This document shows positions 11,905 to 58,105 of a DNA stretch of 64,000 bases, in pieces. A program made the translations under genes and the position numbers. The stretch lies in NCBI GenBank assembly GCA_035048495.1, contig CM068552.1:14690501-14754500 (forward strand), given 5' to 3'. This DNA is from Euptelea pleiosperma (taxonomy: Eukaryota; Streptophyta; Magnoliopsida; Ranunculales; Eupteleaceae). Positions within the stretch are counted from its first letter, which is position 1. The number at the start of each line of letters is the position of its first letter. The notes below the pieces were generated by a model that did no database searches, was not told the DNA's origin, and saw nothing but the letters and a program-made list of their open reading frames with translations.

Positions 11905-13545
11905 CGCTATATTCTTCTCTCCTTAATACATGGATAACACTTTTTTTAGGAAAGTGTTTATTTTTTCTGAAAATCTTTATAAAACTATTGACTTTTAATT
12001 CTTAAGTTCATTCATAATGAGAATGGATCCATTAAAAAGCTGTCAGCGAGATCTTTTCAATGGTGTCCAATCTAATTACTTTTATTAAAATGAATATTTA
12101 GATTAATTCAAAAGTTCTATATTACCCGTATAAAATTAAATTTTTATATATGTCTAATAATAAGGTAAAAGAAAGTAATAAACTTGGTTTAAGTTGCCCA
12201 CTTATCCTTACAAAAAAAACCTTATACATTTATCATTTTTGCAACCATAATATTTATTCAAACATCACTTCGCACCTACACTCCGTTGGGGTTTCAAAGA
12301 AAAAAAGAAAGACACATAGGATTTGGGGGCCCTTTGGCTTTCGCGGTTTAATTACTTTAGCTTTCGATTACTGGTCTTCTTGTTGTACTAAAACCCAATT
12401 ATACCAAGGATTTTTCTATAGGAAGGCTTGAACTGGCTCATTGGGACCTTGATATTTAAGCTCCCAGTGTTGAATGCGCAACTTGAATAAGTTTTCTAGA
12501 AATGATTTTTGCATATAAATGCAATAAAACTTTTTTTCTATATCAACACTTTCTACCCAACAAATTCATTTTCCGTAAAAAAATTTGTTGATTACTATAC
12601 ATAGGCTTACATGAAAAATCTTCGCTACTTAATTTTACATATTAAGTAGAACAAGTAGAACAAGTGAACAAGGCAAAAAGCACCCATTTCGTCAGTGGAA
12701 ATCTAGAAATAAATAAAGGCAAATTCACTAACTTAATACTACTTAATTGGGAAAAGAATTGATTATTTTTGTTTTAATGGAAACCAAGATCACGTTTATT
12801 TATTGAAAAACTAGTCTTAGTTGCACAAAATGATAGGACAATGAATAGTAGTACGCACGTGGTCAACATCATCTACGCCTTATCCCAAATGTCAGGAGTA
12901 GGAGTAATGAAATTTCGTCTCATGCAATTTTGCATATCGGGCAAAGTTGTACGAGTTGGCAATTCAAACACGGCCTGAGAGAATCTAATGCTGACATCTC
13001 TATGTCACCATAGGTGTCCACTTTCAAAAGTGGCTACCGACATAAACACCTCCATTCATTTCCTCGTGTGATTCAATTCATTGGAAAGATTAGAAAGCTA
13101 GAAAGAAGAATGCATATTATTCGTGGAATTGGATCTTACAAAACAATTTGAGTTACTGTTTTTGTTAGGATGATCACCACAACATAGACAACTCGCAGTG
13201 CGTTAGGATTGTCGAACATACTCTCTCTGTGGCCCCACCACCGGGTGTAAGAGTTGGATCAATATGTGCCAGATTTTTAGCCAAAGGAATAGCTATTTTT
13301 TACTCACCGCTGCCCCCTAGCGATACCCCAAACATTTCACTTGTATCATTTCGGTATAGGCTTAGGGCGTCGTGACAAGCCTCTGAAATTGAACGATACT
13401 TCATGTTATGTTTAAATCTGTACTAACATTTCGTATCAAAAAGTTTCCTCCCCGATACGTTTTGGAACGATAAGTTTCGGTATCACCAATGCATGAACGA
13501 TGGATACCGAAGTGATACAATATACTTTGAACCATGCTAACCATT
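11905..13545. other. Unassigned intergenic DNA
   Basis: No gene seen. 13,330-13,545 has recurring CGATAC / TTTCGGTATC words and ends CTTTGAACCATG, resembling the word-rich hAT-like elements. A half copy of MITE family B follows to about 13,725. Confidence 0.4.
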
Positions 13546-13909
13546 AAATTTTACTACTTTTTAAGGTGTAATTCTAGCCTTTAGATTCAACCATGTTTTT
13601 TAGCACTAAATCCAACGGATAAAAGTCATCAAACAAATAGATTATTGGTATGAATGTCTATCAAAGGACATGCCGTGGGTTAAACATCCATGCAGTAAGT
13701 GGCCCAGATGGCAGTCGGTGAATAACAAAAATGGCTCTACATAACGCCAAAGCGTCAGGTCTACCTTATTGCATCCCGATCCTAATACCCACTATAATAC
13801 TAATTGCGCTCACCCGTGTCTTCCACCGGTAAATTTAAAAACTGAATTTACAGCTGTTGGTGCTGTCTAAAAGAAGCTCAATCCGAGTAGATCTATGCCG
13901 ACCGACGTC

Positions 13910-14025
13910 CGTCATCAATGTCCATGACGGACCACAATATGATCAACGCGGCACACTCTCAAACATCCATACGGTCAGCTATCTCTAAGAGTATACCACG
14001 TGGCTCATAATGTGGTTGAGCAAAG
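13910..14025. mobile_element. Internally deleted family A MITE
   Basis: Both ends are present (GCGGCACACTC and TACCACGTGGCTC, with AAACATCCATACGGTCAG), but the central core is gone. Confidence 0.5.
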
Positions 14026-14029
14026 TTCT

Positions 14030-14284
14030 AGGTCTCCCATGTACACAAAAGAAAAGAAAAGAAAACCAATTTAGAACTCCGAGTCACATATCACATTAGA
14101 ACACACCCCAAAATGTCAAATGTCAAATCCTCCGTTCCCAGGAAAAATTCAAAGTTTAACAAAGCAGAATATATAAAAATATAATATAAACAAAACAAAA
14201 AAGGTCGGTTGATTATGCCCAGTTAGGTTCGCAATAAGACCTAATATTCAATTCACCGCCACTCCTTCCTTCCTTCCTCCATCT
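14030..14284 (-). other. Likely 3' UTR and downstream region of the CYSTM gene
   Basis: This stretch follows the stop codon at 14285. It is AT-rich with TATAT runs that could serve as plant near-upstream and far-upstream polyadenylation elements. No other coding signal is visible. The poly(A) site cannot be fixed from sequence alone. Confidence 0.35.
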
Positions 14285-14917
14285 CAGAAGCACGCGTCCA
14301 GTAGGCAACAACAGCAAAGTGCGGCCAAACTGCACAAATATATATAAAAAAATCTGAATGAATGACCAATTTACCCTCGACTTTATCTTAAACCAGAAAA
14401 TAAAGGGTATTTTGGGAATTTGATCGGATTCAAGAAGATAACAGCGTAACCCAATCTTCTTTTTCCGTTTTTTGATTTAACGAAATTGACGGAGAATTGG
14501 AAATTAGGATAATCCTACGTCGTCGGGACCCACACGATCGAACCGATCTGATCTAGAAGATAAACAAAAGAGAGAGAGAGAGAGAGAGAGAGCTTACCAT
14601 CCCTCAAGCATACCGCTGCTCTGTTGCTGTCGTGGAGGCTGAGCGTATTGCGGTGGAGGATACCCTTGCTGGGGATATCCTTGGGGAGGGTATCCTTGAG
14701 GAGGATATCCCTGTGGAGGATACGTACCCTTTGGATAACCTTCAGGTGGATAACCTAATCGAAAAAACCCCAAAATCAAGATCAGAAAACCTAAACTATC
14801 TTCAAATCTAACCAACAGATAACAAAATTAACCCTAACAAATCAATCACAAAGGAACCAGGGTACCTTGCGGAGGAGGAACACCGACGGGATGCTGCTGC
14901 TGGTTGTAATAACTCAT
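14285..14917 (-). CDS. CYSTM (cysteine-rich transmembrane) small protein, 3 exons
   Basis: Exons on the minus strand are 14917-14866, 14754-14598 and 14330-14285, giving 255 nt (84 aa plus stop). The protein starts MSYYNQQQHPVGVPPPQ, continues with a Pro-Gln-Gly-Tyr repeat region (GYPP/QGYP units, residues about 18-60), and ends in the CYSTM module CLAALCCCCLLDACF encoded by exon 3. Proteins of this family are tail-anchored in membranes, often form dimers and are linked to stress tolerance; the closest plant type is the WINDHOSE-like group. Splice sites are canonical (AAG|GTACCC...TTAG|G; ATG|GTAAGC...TGCAG|T). A (GA)n tract lies directly inside intron 2 next to its donor. Length, architecture and the intact frame indicate a functional gene. 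Confidence 0.9.
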
Positions 14918-14976
14918 CTTCGATTGTTTTTCGAAGAGGAAGGAAGATAGAAGAGATGGATGACGATACGAGGGTT

Positions 14977-14984
14977 CTTTATAG
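14977..14984 (-). promoter_or_regulatory. TATA box of the CYSTM gene
   Basis: On the minus strand CTATAAAG lies about 60 bp upstream of the ATG at 14917, followed by a CT-rich leader. Spacing fits a transcription start near 14,950 and a short 5' UTR of about 35 nt. Confidence 0.6.
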
Positions 14985-15230
14985 AGGGAGGAGAGAAAGT
15001 AGGGCGAAGAAACTTCGTTAGGGTGCTACGCGGTTCTGTTTTATTAATAGAATGTAAACACGTGTCCCCCGTGAACAAGACGCGTAATGTAAAGACTAAA
15101 GATGCCCTTTTCTTTTCGTGTTGGTTTTGAAGGTTGTTACTAGGTTGAAATGTCTCAAATGCCCCCCTCCTTTCTTCAGATGCAAGAGCGACCGCCAATA
15201 CACTTCCGGAAAGAAAAGCTACCCTACCTA

Positions 15231-15530
15231 GTAAAACTTTACGAGCCACGTGGCACATTCTTACATGTTTGGCCAATCCTTAAGTGGACCTACAAACCAA
15301 AAATCAACCCGATAAGTAATTTCTAGGCGTTGGATTGGAATTATTTTCATGGGTTGATTTTAACTGTGGGAATTTGAGCATTATTGACCAGTACAAAGAT
15401 CCAATGGTTTGAAATCAATAATCAAGCTGATTTTTGGTTTGTAGGTCCACCTGGGGATTGGTAAAACATCCACTCAGTCAGAGTCCAGTAAGACTATGCC
15501 ACATGACTCCTATTGCGCTATCATCGGCCT
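15231..15530. mobile_element. Fold-back MITE, family A, upstream of the CYSTM gene
   Basis: Starts GTAAAACTTTACGAGCCACG and ends around GCCACATGACTCC...GATGAC. It carries the family A core. It lies about 280 bp upstream of the CYSTM TATA box and brings a GCCACGTGGC G-box. Confidence 0.65.
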
Positions 15531-15539
15531 CGATGACAT

Positions 15540-16690
15540 GATCCTGTCCACTGCAGCATATAGATACATTATATATTGACTTAGGGGTATTTTTGGAAGA
15601 AGAAAAATATGGAAGTTTTAGCCTACTCGTTTTGAAGGACGAATCTGTTGACCATGGCACAATTAGAAAAGCAAAGCGAGTAGTGCGATCACACGGATGA
15701 CACGAAAGTATGTGCTTGTGAGGCCATTGACCGTTGGATTCTATAGATCAACGGTCCACCAGGCAAAAGAAATCTATTCCTTTGCAGTTGCCGCCTCGTA
15801 GACCGTGGATCTCTTGAATCCAATGGTCAATAGCCTCAATCGTATACTTTTTTTTTGGTCCGGTTATATATCCGCGAGACAGCATTTTCCGAAGCAAAAA
15901 TATCTGACGTCGAATAGGTAGAAAGGCGAAGCTGCCTATATTCGCCAATCTGTGAATAGATGCACCGGAGTGCACCATTATCCCTCCCCCCCCCCAAAAA
16001 AAAAATAATCACCCTGATTGATAAGCTCTAGCCATTAGATTTTAATACTTTTTAAAACGTGATTTTAGCCGTTGAATTCAACTATTTTTTTTTGAGTTCC
16101 AAAACCAACAGCTAAAAATTACCAAACAAGCTGATTTTTGTATGAATGTCTACTAAGGGTGGGCTAAACATCCATATGGTCAGTGGGTCCCAAACGGCAC
16201 GCTTTTGGATTAAGCTACAGCTTATAACATCGCGACCGAAAAGATAAGGGTATTTTTTTTTAACATGCCTGAAAAACAAAAGTAATTATAAAAATAAATT
16301 ATCCCACCATCACATTATATTGGGTGGTCATCAAAATATAATTTTTAATTTAAGAAAATATATAAATTTCGTAAAATTGGATGGTCAAGATTACCTCATT
16401 GGATAATTTTTTGACAGAGAAAATATCTTGAGTTGGTCTAACACGACGAACCAAATGTTTAAAGGGTCGGGCTCAGGGGACCCCCTTTTTCTGACCCCTA
16501 TCAAGAGTCGTGTGCTAGGTCGTGGATTTCGAAAATCTAACCGTGGTTGAAAGTGCTGAGCTGGCATTCAATTTTTCACTTTTGCCACCGTTGGATTAGT
16601 GAAATCCACGTCCGAGCACACGACTCCCGAGAGGGGTTATAAAAGGGGGTCCTGTGTTTAAATAGGTATTCGACTTTTTATATCACTTCC
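15540..16690. other. Unassigned intergenic DNA
   Basis: Contains half of a family B MITE at about 16,015-16,200 and a weak inverted pair near 16,470-16,650 (GGACCCCCTTTT / AAAAGGGGGTCC). No gene is seen. Confidence 0.4.
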
Positions 16691-16701
16691 ATTCTCAACA
16701 C

Positions 16702-17005
16702 CAAGGTTTAAAGGAGGCCGTTTTAACGGTATAACGGACTGGGGGTGTTAAAGTTAAAACGCCTGTTAAAACAGATTGTAACTGTCAGGGCAAATATAGA
16801 AAAAAAAAAAAAAGGAATTTAAAGGGTTTTAAAGGAAAAAATGGCGCTGAAATTCAAAATTAGAATTTTGAAATTGAATTCCACAAAATTTTCCAGAATT
16901 TGACATAATTTTCACAGCCGTTTAAACGGTGTTAACGGTTTTAACGATTCTTACGGTAACGGGCTTGGGGCGTTACCATTTAAACGGCCGTTTTTAAAAC
17001 CATGG
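16702..17005. mobile_element. hAT-like MITE with AACGG-word interior
   Basis: 304 bp, ends CAAGGTTTAAAGG and TTTAAAACCATGG. The duplication TCAACAC is at 16695-16701 and 17006-17012. The interior is a chain of GTTAAAACG, TTTAACGG and AACGGCCGTTT words. Confidence 0.75.
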
Positions 17006-17674
17006 TCAACACCTCGTTTTTTCCCTAGGTATTTCCATTGTCATTTTCTAAGCTGTTTCTCGCATCTGTCCGCTTCCTTGTCTGGCAACTATGACCTGGT
17101 CATTCTCATATCTAGGTCATTCTCACCGAAACTTCTATGTAAACTTAGAAATCCTATTAGAATGTTGGTTTCGGCTGGAGGGACCGCATTTACTTTCAGG
17201 ATAGAAGGTGGGGGTGGCTGACGATTGTGAGAGGTGGATCTTGCTGAAAGTTCCGTCTAGTCTTTTAAAAGGACAAAAAAAGAAAAACAAAGGAGAAGTT
17301 GTGCCGAAGCTAAGATCATAGCTAGCAGTATGTGAGGAAGGTAAAACTTGGGCAGTTTAACACTTCGCCAGCCAAGAATGTCAAATTCTCCCCCCACGAA
17401 CTTTCTCTGAAATAATCTCCTAACCTCCCAGGTTTTACTTGGGCAAAACATTCATCGACTGACTGAGCTTGGAAGAGTGCAACATGAATCTTTTTGGAGT
17501 TGGTAGGCGTTTTCTATTTTAGACTAGTGGACATACCACGTGTGTTGCACGTGAGTGATTGTTTAAGCCCTTTGAGAAGAAGTGACAAAATAAGAAAGTT
17601 TTAACCCAAAGGACAATTAATTTGATTTTCGAGGGCCAATCTTTAAATTATGATAACTCAAGACACAATTTAAA

Positions 17675-18511
17675 GAGAAATTTTATTTGCACCCCATAAA
17701 TTGTGAAAGCACCCCATTTATTAGAACACCCCACAATTAATGAAAATCGATTAATGCGTTCTGTTTCTCTCTCTCTCTTATTTTGTTCGTTTGTTCTTCT
17801 AGTATTGTAGGATACCCTCTGATATGTGGAAGTCACTCTACTGAATGTTGCTCTGGAACGACCACTCTTGTTTCTCTTTCCTTCTCTTTTAATTCATCAG
17901 AGTATCCCTCATCTCTCTTCTCCCTCTCTCTCAATTCCTCCATTTTCAGGAAAATCCAAGACCCAGAAATTAACCGTTGCAATAGGAGCTAGCGTTAGCC
18001 CTACATCACTCCTCTTAGTACTCGTCCTCTTATTCTGGTGGAGAACAAGTCAAAAGAACCAAACTGTCTTGAACATCAATGGTTAGTAAATCCAAATCCC
18101 ATTAATTTCCTCTCCTTTTATGAAGAAAAAGAGACTCCATAAGGTAAAATCTTTGCTTGATTGTGGATTTGGTCCAAACAAGCAAGAGTACTAATAAGCT
18201 TAGGGAACCTGAGACAGTTCACGCTGAGAGAGCTACAATTGGCTGCGGAGAACTTCATCTCGAAGAACACATTAGGGCAAGGAGGGTTCGGGAACATTTA
18301 TAAACGCAGGTTGGGAGACGGGACAGTGGTGGCAGTGAAAAGGTTGAAGGATGTGAGCAGCGCCACCAGGAAGGATGAAGTGGGGTGCTCTTCCAAGGTT
18401 TTCAAAATAAAATTTGCCCTAATAAGTCAGCTTTTTTGTGAAAAAAAAAACATAAGGAAAACGAGGGGACACAGCGTTTTCACAATTCATGTAGTGCAAA
18501 TAAAATTTCTC
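17675..18511 (+). mobile_element. Pack-MULE carrying receptor-kinase exons
   Basis: The ends are inverted repeats of about 35 bp: GAGAAATTTTATTTGCAC with AATTGTGAAA at the left, and TTTTCACAATT with GCAAATAAAATTTCTC at the right. Between them lie plant gene fragments, listed separately. Flanking 9-mers match at 7 of 9 positions (CAATTTAAA versus CAGTTAAAA), as expected for an aged Mutator-type target-site duplication. Cargo with exon-intron structure inside MULE-like ends is the definition of a Pack-MULE. Confidence 0.7.
17795..18390 (+). pseudogene. NIK/LRR-RLK gene fragment: juxtamembrane, TM and N-lobe kinase exons
   Basis: The first part (17795-18083) reads SIVGYPLICGSHSTECC in one frame. 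After a frameshift it reads GKSKTQKLTVAIGASVSP, a transmembrane helix and FWWR, as in NSP-interacting kinases. An intron with a GT donor near 18084 follows. The second part (~18196-18390) reads NLRQFTLRELQLAAENF, LGQGGFGNIYK (glycine-rich loop) and GTVVAVKRLKDVSS (VAVK lysine). The kinase stops before helix C at a junction with unrelated sequence. It is a captured, non-functional fragment, and the parent gene is not in this window. Confidence 0.8.
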
Positions 18512-18922
18512 ACAGTTAAAATATTAAAATTCTAAAGCTGTCCAAACTTAACTAGTAAGTGTTGTTTTGGAAATATAAAAGTAATAGCATAGAAAGCAAT
18601 GAAGTTGTTATAAAGCAACTGTTTTAGAAATATAGAAATAGTGGCATGTTAAGTAATTAAGTGGTTGAAAATGGTTATTTTGAAAATATGGATAAAATGA
18701 CATGGTTAGTACTTCTCTAATAATAAATGAGTTGTATTTTGAAACAAAAATATAATGGTGAGTACACTGAAAGGACTATGGCTGCAACTTGGACAGGCTC
18801 AACCCGACATTGGGTTAGGGTTGGGTTGGCCCATTCAGTACTTGAATTTTCACAACCTGATCAAATTGGGTTGGTCTAGGGTTGAGGCCTCAGCACAACC
18901 TGATCCAACCCGAGCAGATATA

Positions 18923-18927
<5 letters not shown>

Positions 18928-18958
<31 letters not shown>
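18928..18958. repeat. (TA)n microsatellite
   Basis: About 15 TA units next to the MITE; it continues for a few units on the far side (19,349-19,361). Confidence 0.9.
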
Positions 18959-18961
<3 letters not shown>

Positions 18962-18963
18962 GG

Positions 18964-19348
18964 TCAGGATCGGGGGACAACTATTTCATACAAAGTTTTT
19001 GACAACAATTTTGGCGTATCCACATGGAAGATGAATCAATGGTTGATTTTTGGTGAGGATGATCTCCTCATCATATAGATCACCCCTACAAAAAATCAGC
19101 CTATTCTGAAATTTCTAACCCCATCAAATGTGGTTTTCAAGTTAACGATGAAAATAGACGGTCCATAATTCTTCAACTTGTAAACCAGTCTACAGATATC
19201 AGAATGATTTGAATTTTTGTGAGGATGATCTCCTCACCATAGAGACCGTCCTCGCAAAAAATCATCCCATTCCAAGACTTAAAATATATAAATTGGCCTG
19301 CCCCAATTTTTGTTGTCAAAAACATTGTATGAAATTGTTGTCCCCTGA
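18964..19348. mobile_element. Fold-back MITE nested in the hAT
   Basis: Arms of about 45 bp pair (GGGGACAAC, ATTTCATACAA, GTTTTTGACAACAA and their complements). It was inserted in a (TA)n tract, so a TA or longer duplication cannot be resolved. A partial relative lies at about 6,290-6,480. Confidence 0.75.
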
Positions 19349-19590
19349 TATATATATATATGTTGGGAGTATGACAGCAATGGCTATAGTGGACCCACAC
19401 AAACGAGCATAGTCTGTATCCATCTGGCTCAGGCATCGAAAGCAAGCAAACCACATGAGAGATAAAGATGAGAAAGACACTCAAGGTTTCAATGGATCCA
19501 TTTGTAGGAGCAAGATTATGTGGAGAAGTTTGAACTTGTAATTCTTGTACAGTTCTTATATTTATAAACCTGTAAAGATGATAAATAAAA

Positions 19591-19613
19591 ATGCACACAC
19601 ACACACACACACA
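19591..19613 (+). repeat. (AC)n microsatellite
   Basis: About eleven AC units inside the non-autonomous hAT, followed by ATATAT. Confidence 0.9.
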
Positions 19614-19949
19614 TATATTGTTAAAGCGGTCCTATTTAATAAGATGTGGAAATGCAACTATTATATAATGGCTAGCATAACGGTCATTGTATTGACCAAT
19701 AACCAATTTTAATATGAAAAATATTTAACAACCTTTCCAACCAGTAAAAGAAATTAACCAACCCGACTAACCCCGGCCAAACCAATAGGGTTAGGCTCAG
19801 GCTGTAAAATCTAGGCCCGACCTCAAGTGGTGTTGGGTTGGGTTCACAACCTTGAATGTCAGGTTGGGCTAGGGTTGACACCCAACCCAAGCCGCCCTAG
19901 TTGTAGCCTTAGAAGGGACTATTTTACTCCAAAAATGATCCACATAAAA

Positions 19950-20350
19950 AATGGAGTGGAACTTTGTTGATGGTCCTTGATGATAGATCACAATATAAAC
20001 CACGTAGCACACTATTAGTGACCACTGACTGTGTTATCGATTTTTTTTCATTTTATAAGACTGTATACGTGTTTTCAAAAAAGAAAAAGAAAAAACAAAA
20101 ACAAAATTCATGTATTAAACACGAATAATACAAGTTTTATTCATTTAGCAAAAAAATCTCGATTTTTAACCTTTTTATTTTATACGGCAGTTTAATATGT
20201 TTTTTCAAAAAAAAAAAAAAAATCGTATATTAAATACGAATAATACACGGAATTATTGACTAGGGGTGGACCTACATACCAATCAGGTTGATTTTTGGTA
20301 TGTGGGTCCACCTAGGGATGGGCCAAACATCTTTAGAGTTTGTACTAATG
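19950..20350. mobile_element. Family A MITE interrupted by AT-rich sequence
   Basis: CACAATATAAACCACGTAGC at the left and GTGGGTCCACCTAGGGATGG at the right. The middle is replaced by CGTATTAAATACG-type repeats at about 20,040-20,260. Confidence 0.5.
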
Positions 20351-20569
20351 CCATGTCGGTAAGAAAGAAGCTAACATTTACAAACCTAATAGGTGGTCTG
20401 GGTCAAGAGACATTTAATCAACTATTTGTTTAGTAAAAATTGAACTCAGCATTTAATGAACTAATAGGTGCCTATGTTTTTTTTTTTTTGATAGGTTGTA
20501 CCCCAACCCAAGTTTTGACTTTAAAGTAGTAATAGATACTTGAATGTTTTATGTTATTCCCACCAATGT

Positions 20570-20996
20570 TTTGAAAACACAGCAGTTCAAAATAAGGTTT
20601 AAATCGACCTCATGGCCGTTATAACGCCCTGATATTTTAACAGATAATAATGAAAAATAACAGAATAAAAGTAAAATATTTTTATTATATTCACAAATAT
20701 TAATGATAATTATATCTGTTATACCGGTTTTATAACATGTTTATAATGGATTTATTGGTCCTTATTTCTGAGAATTTATAACGGATTTTAAATTTGAAAT
20801 TCAAAATTCAAAAAAATATAAATTAAAAAAACTGAAAATAGAAAATAACAGACATAAATCGAAAATAACAGACAATATTCTTAGGAATAATGGCCATTAT
20901 AATGGGATAGTGTAAATCGAAAATAATATAACGGAGACAGAGAATTACCGTTATAATGGCCGTTATTTTCATTATGACAGCCTTTATCATACCATG
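20570..20996. mobile_element. hAT-like MITE, further relative
   Basis: Starts near CAATGTTTTGAAAAC and ends ATCATACCATGG. The interior repeats AATAACAG, ATAACGG and CCGTTATAATGG words. Target duplication not resolved. Confidence 0.45.
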
Positions 20997-21019
20997 GTCC
21001 TAACTACTTTTCATAGGAA

Positions 21020-21370
21020 ATTTGATGTATTGGTGAGGCAAAAAATTATCACATGGCCCACTTTCCCTGTTCATTGACCCCATAAATGTTTGGCCCACCT
21101 CTTGGTGAATTTACATCCGAAAATCTGCCTGATAAGTGATTTGGAGCCAGGAAGGATTTTTCCTCATAAGCAAACCCATGGGTGAAAACATTAGATCCAA
21201 GTCCATTTTGTAGGAAAATAAAAAAATTACATAAATCGATGGTTAAAAAATAGCCATGATAAATGCTCGAATCGAATGGCTATGGATCACCAATCAAGTT
21301 GATTTTTGGTATGTAGGTCCATCAAGGTGGGCCAATCACTCATGGGTCATTGGGCTCGAAAAGAGTGTTC
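21020..21370. mobile_element. Fold-back MITE, family B, tandem neighbour
   Basis: GGCCCACCTCTTGGTG and TAGGTCCATCAAGGTGGGCC pair around ATCAAGTTGATTTTTGG. Ends are approximate. Confidence 0.55.
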
Positions 21371-21429
21371 CAGGTGGTGCATTTCTGTGTTCCCCACAGG
21401 GCCATAGGAAAAATTGAGCCGTTCTATCG

Positions 21430-21810
21430 GTGCAGACTTCTGTATCAAATTTTTTATGCAGAATCCCTCAAACTGCCATGTATTACACTCTTTCAGGCCT
21501 ACTGGTCTCCTAAATGTTTCGCCCATGCCATGGTGGACCTACAGACCAAAATTCAGTGTGATTAGTGATTTCTAGTCGTAGGATTCGAGCATTTTTTAAT
21601 CATGGGCTTCATTAACAGGCTTATGGATTGGTTCCAAGCCCATGATGAAAAAGTGCTCAAATACAATGGCTATGAATCACCACTTACGCTTTTGTGTGTG
21701 GGTCCATCAAAGTGTAGGCCAAACATCTTGGGGGCCAATGGGTGAGAAAGAGTGTCCTACGTGGCAATTTGAGGGACTTCTGCATCAAAATTTTGATACA
21801 GAAGTATGTA
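21430..21810. mobile_element. Fold-back MITE, family B, upstream of ALG1
   Basis: ACTTCTGTATCAAATTTTTT at the left pairs with AAAATTTTGATACAGAAGT at the right. The family B core GGTGGACCTACAGACC is inside. It ends about 200 bp upstream of the uORF AUG at 22010, so it may form part of the ALG1 promoter. Confidence 0.7.
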
Positions 21811-22037
21811 TCATAGACTTTTGGGCCACAATGGAAGGAAAACTGAAGGTAATCGAATACTCGAGTGTAGAAACTAGAAACAAACCAACGTCAAAGTTGA
21901 TTTCGTCCCCCAACAGATCCCCGTCCAATGGCAGGTACAACTTTTCTTCATTTCTTCTTCAGATTTATGGAATTGAAGTTAAAATTGAGATATATTGAGA
22001 CAATCGACGATGACGATTAGGGCAAAAACAAGAAAAT

Positions 22038-56839
<34,802 letters not shown>

Positions 56840-57149
56840 TGTATAGCAGAAAGGGAAGGCAGCTTTCTTGAACTGAAACCTGAGTCAAACCACAAATCTC
56901 AGTTTTGCGTTTGCATGGTAATGGAAACTGGGTGCTGTTTCTCCATCCTTTACCTGCCTGATTGTAGTTGGAAGTTCCCGAAGCATGAGACAATTATAAC
57001 TTGATGATTTCAAAATCGAAAGAGAGATGCCAGGTGAAGCGCCCCGTGAATTGTGTCCCAGACATTAAACCTGCTTGTTATGTCCAACAATACCTGTAAG
57101 AACAAAAAAAGATTAGAAAAGAATGATAGTTAAATTATTTGTTTATTTC
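56840..57149 (+). other. Probable ALG1 3' UTR
   Basis: Follows the TGA at 56837-56839. A moderately GC-balanced stretch becomes AT-rich after ~57,095. No clear AATAAA is seen on the plus strand. No other feature is recognised. Confidence 0.4.
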
Positions 57150-57392
57150 TTACGACTGGAGATCTTTACAACTAAGAATCATGATTCGAAGTCTCGGCCG
57201 ATCCTGCTCTGGATCGGGATCAACGCCACCAATCTGGACAGTCTCAAGCAGTCTTGCCCATGACAAGCCGATAGCAGCAGGGCCTAACACTGTCTCGAGA
57301 GCGAGTTGGATCGGGCTGAACACTGAATCAGCCTCTGATCCTGGGACTCTCATCCATGCTACTAATCCAAAATGTTTACTGGAGTCCATCAA
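57150..57392 (-). other. Unassigned exon-like open segment
   Basis: The minus frame reads HFGLVAWMRVPGSEADSVF, then LALETVLGPAAIGLSWARLL and IGGVDPDPEQDRPRLRIMI before TAA at 57150. A possible acceptor (GGACTCCAG, before 57,377) and a possible donor (GTAAGAAAT) flank it. The opposite strand is also open over 94 codons. The composition looks coding, but I do not recognise the family. It may be a gene or transposon exon, or chance. Confidence 0.3.
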
Positions 57393-57911
57393 CAGAGGTC
57401 TTCGTCAACTAAGCTATCCTTGAACACCCTACCTTGAATATCAGAGTAAATGGGCTAGGCCTGGCCTTGCTTTTGTTAAAATTTTAGTAGGCCCCACCCT
57501 GAGGCTATATCTGATATCCAGTTCAAATTTAGGCCCGAAACCTCTCATGGGCCAGTCCATTTATAACCCTATCCCATGATATTTATTTTCACGAGTGCTT
57601 TACCAACGCCCTACCCTTAGTCGAGCCACTCAGCAAGAGTCTTGGTCAAGCACCCCAATAATAGGGCTGCACTTGAACATTGACCCGGGCTTGGACCACA
57701 GATCTAAGCAAATATTTCCAACTTTAGACCAAGACCACCATGGGCCAGAACCATACAAGCCCAAGTCCAATGCAACACTAAATAATCGAAATAGGCCATA
57801 AGTTTTAGGGCATTTAAGCACTACCCCGAAAATTGGTTAACTTAATAAGACCATCTTAGGCTTGATTGACTGTATAAGATTGATCACTGGAAGGCCGACA
57901 ATCTTGTTATC

Positions 57912-58105
57912 ACCTGGGCGGTACACGTGTTACAATGGCCAGGACAAAGGGCTGTGATCCTGTGAGGGTGAGTTAACCCCAAAAAACCGTTCGGATTGCA
58001 GGATGCAACTAGCCTACATGAAGCCAGAATCCCTAGTAATCGCCACTCAGGCATACGGCGGTGAATTCATTTCCGGGCCTTGTACACACCGCCCATCATA
58101 CCTCT
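57912..58105 (+). pseudogene. rrn16: Nuclear copy of the plastid 16S rRNA 3' part (NUPT)
   Basis: Recognisable 16S landmarks occur in order: GGCGGTACACGTG, ACAATGGCC, GTGAG.TAACCCCAAAAA, GATTGCAGG, CTAGTAATCGCC, ATACGGCGGTGAATTC and CCTTGTACACACCGCCC. Compared with the plastid gene as I know it, many differences are C-to-T or G-to-A changes, as expected from deamination of methylated CpG after transfer to the nucleus. Homology fades before ~57,900 and after ~58,105. It is a plastid-derived relic, not a working rRNA gene. Confidence 0.85.

Larger units (their letters stand above)
18777..19911. mobile_element. Non-autonomous hAT element
   Basis: The ends TATGGCTGCAAC and GTTGTAGCCTTA pair. The 8-bp flanks GAAAGGAC and GAAGGGAC differ at one base. 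Subterminal GGGTTGGGT-type words recur at both ends. It contains a (TA)n tract, a fold-back MITE and an (AC)n tract, and no transposase. Confidence 0.75.
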
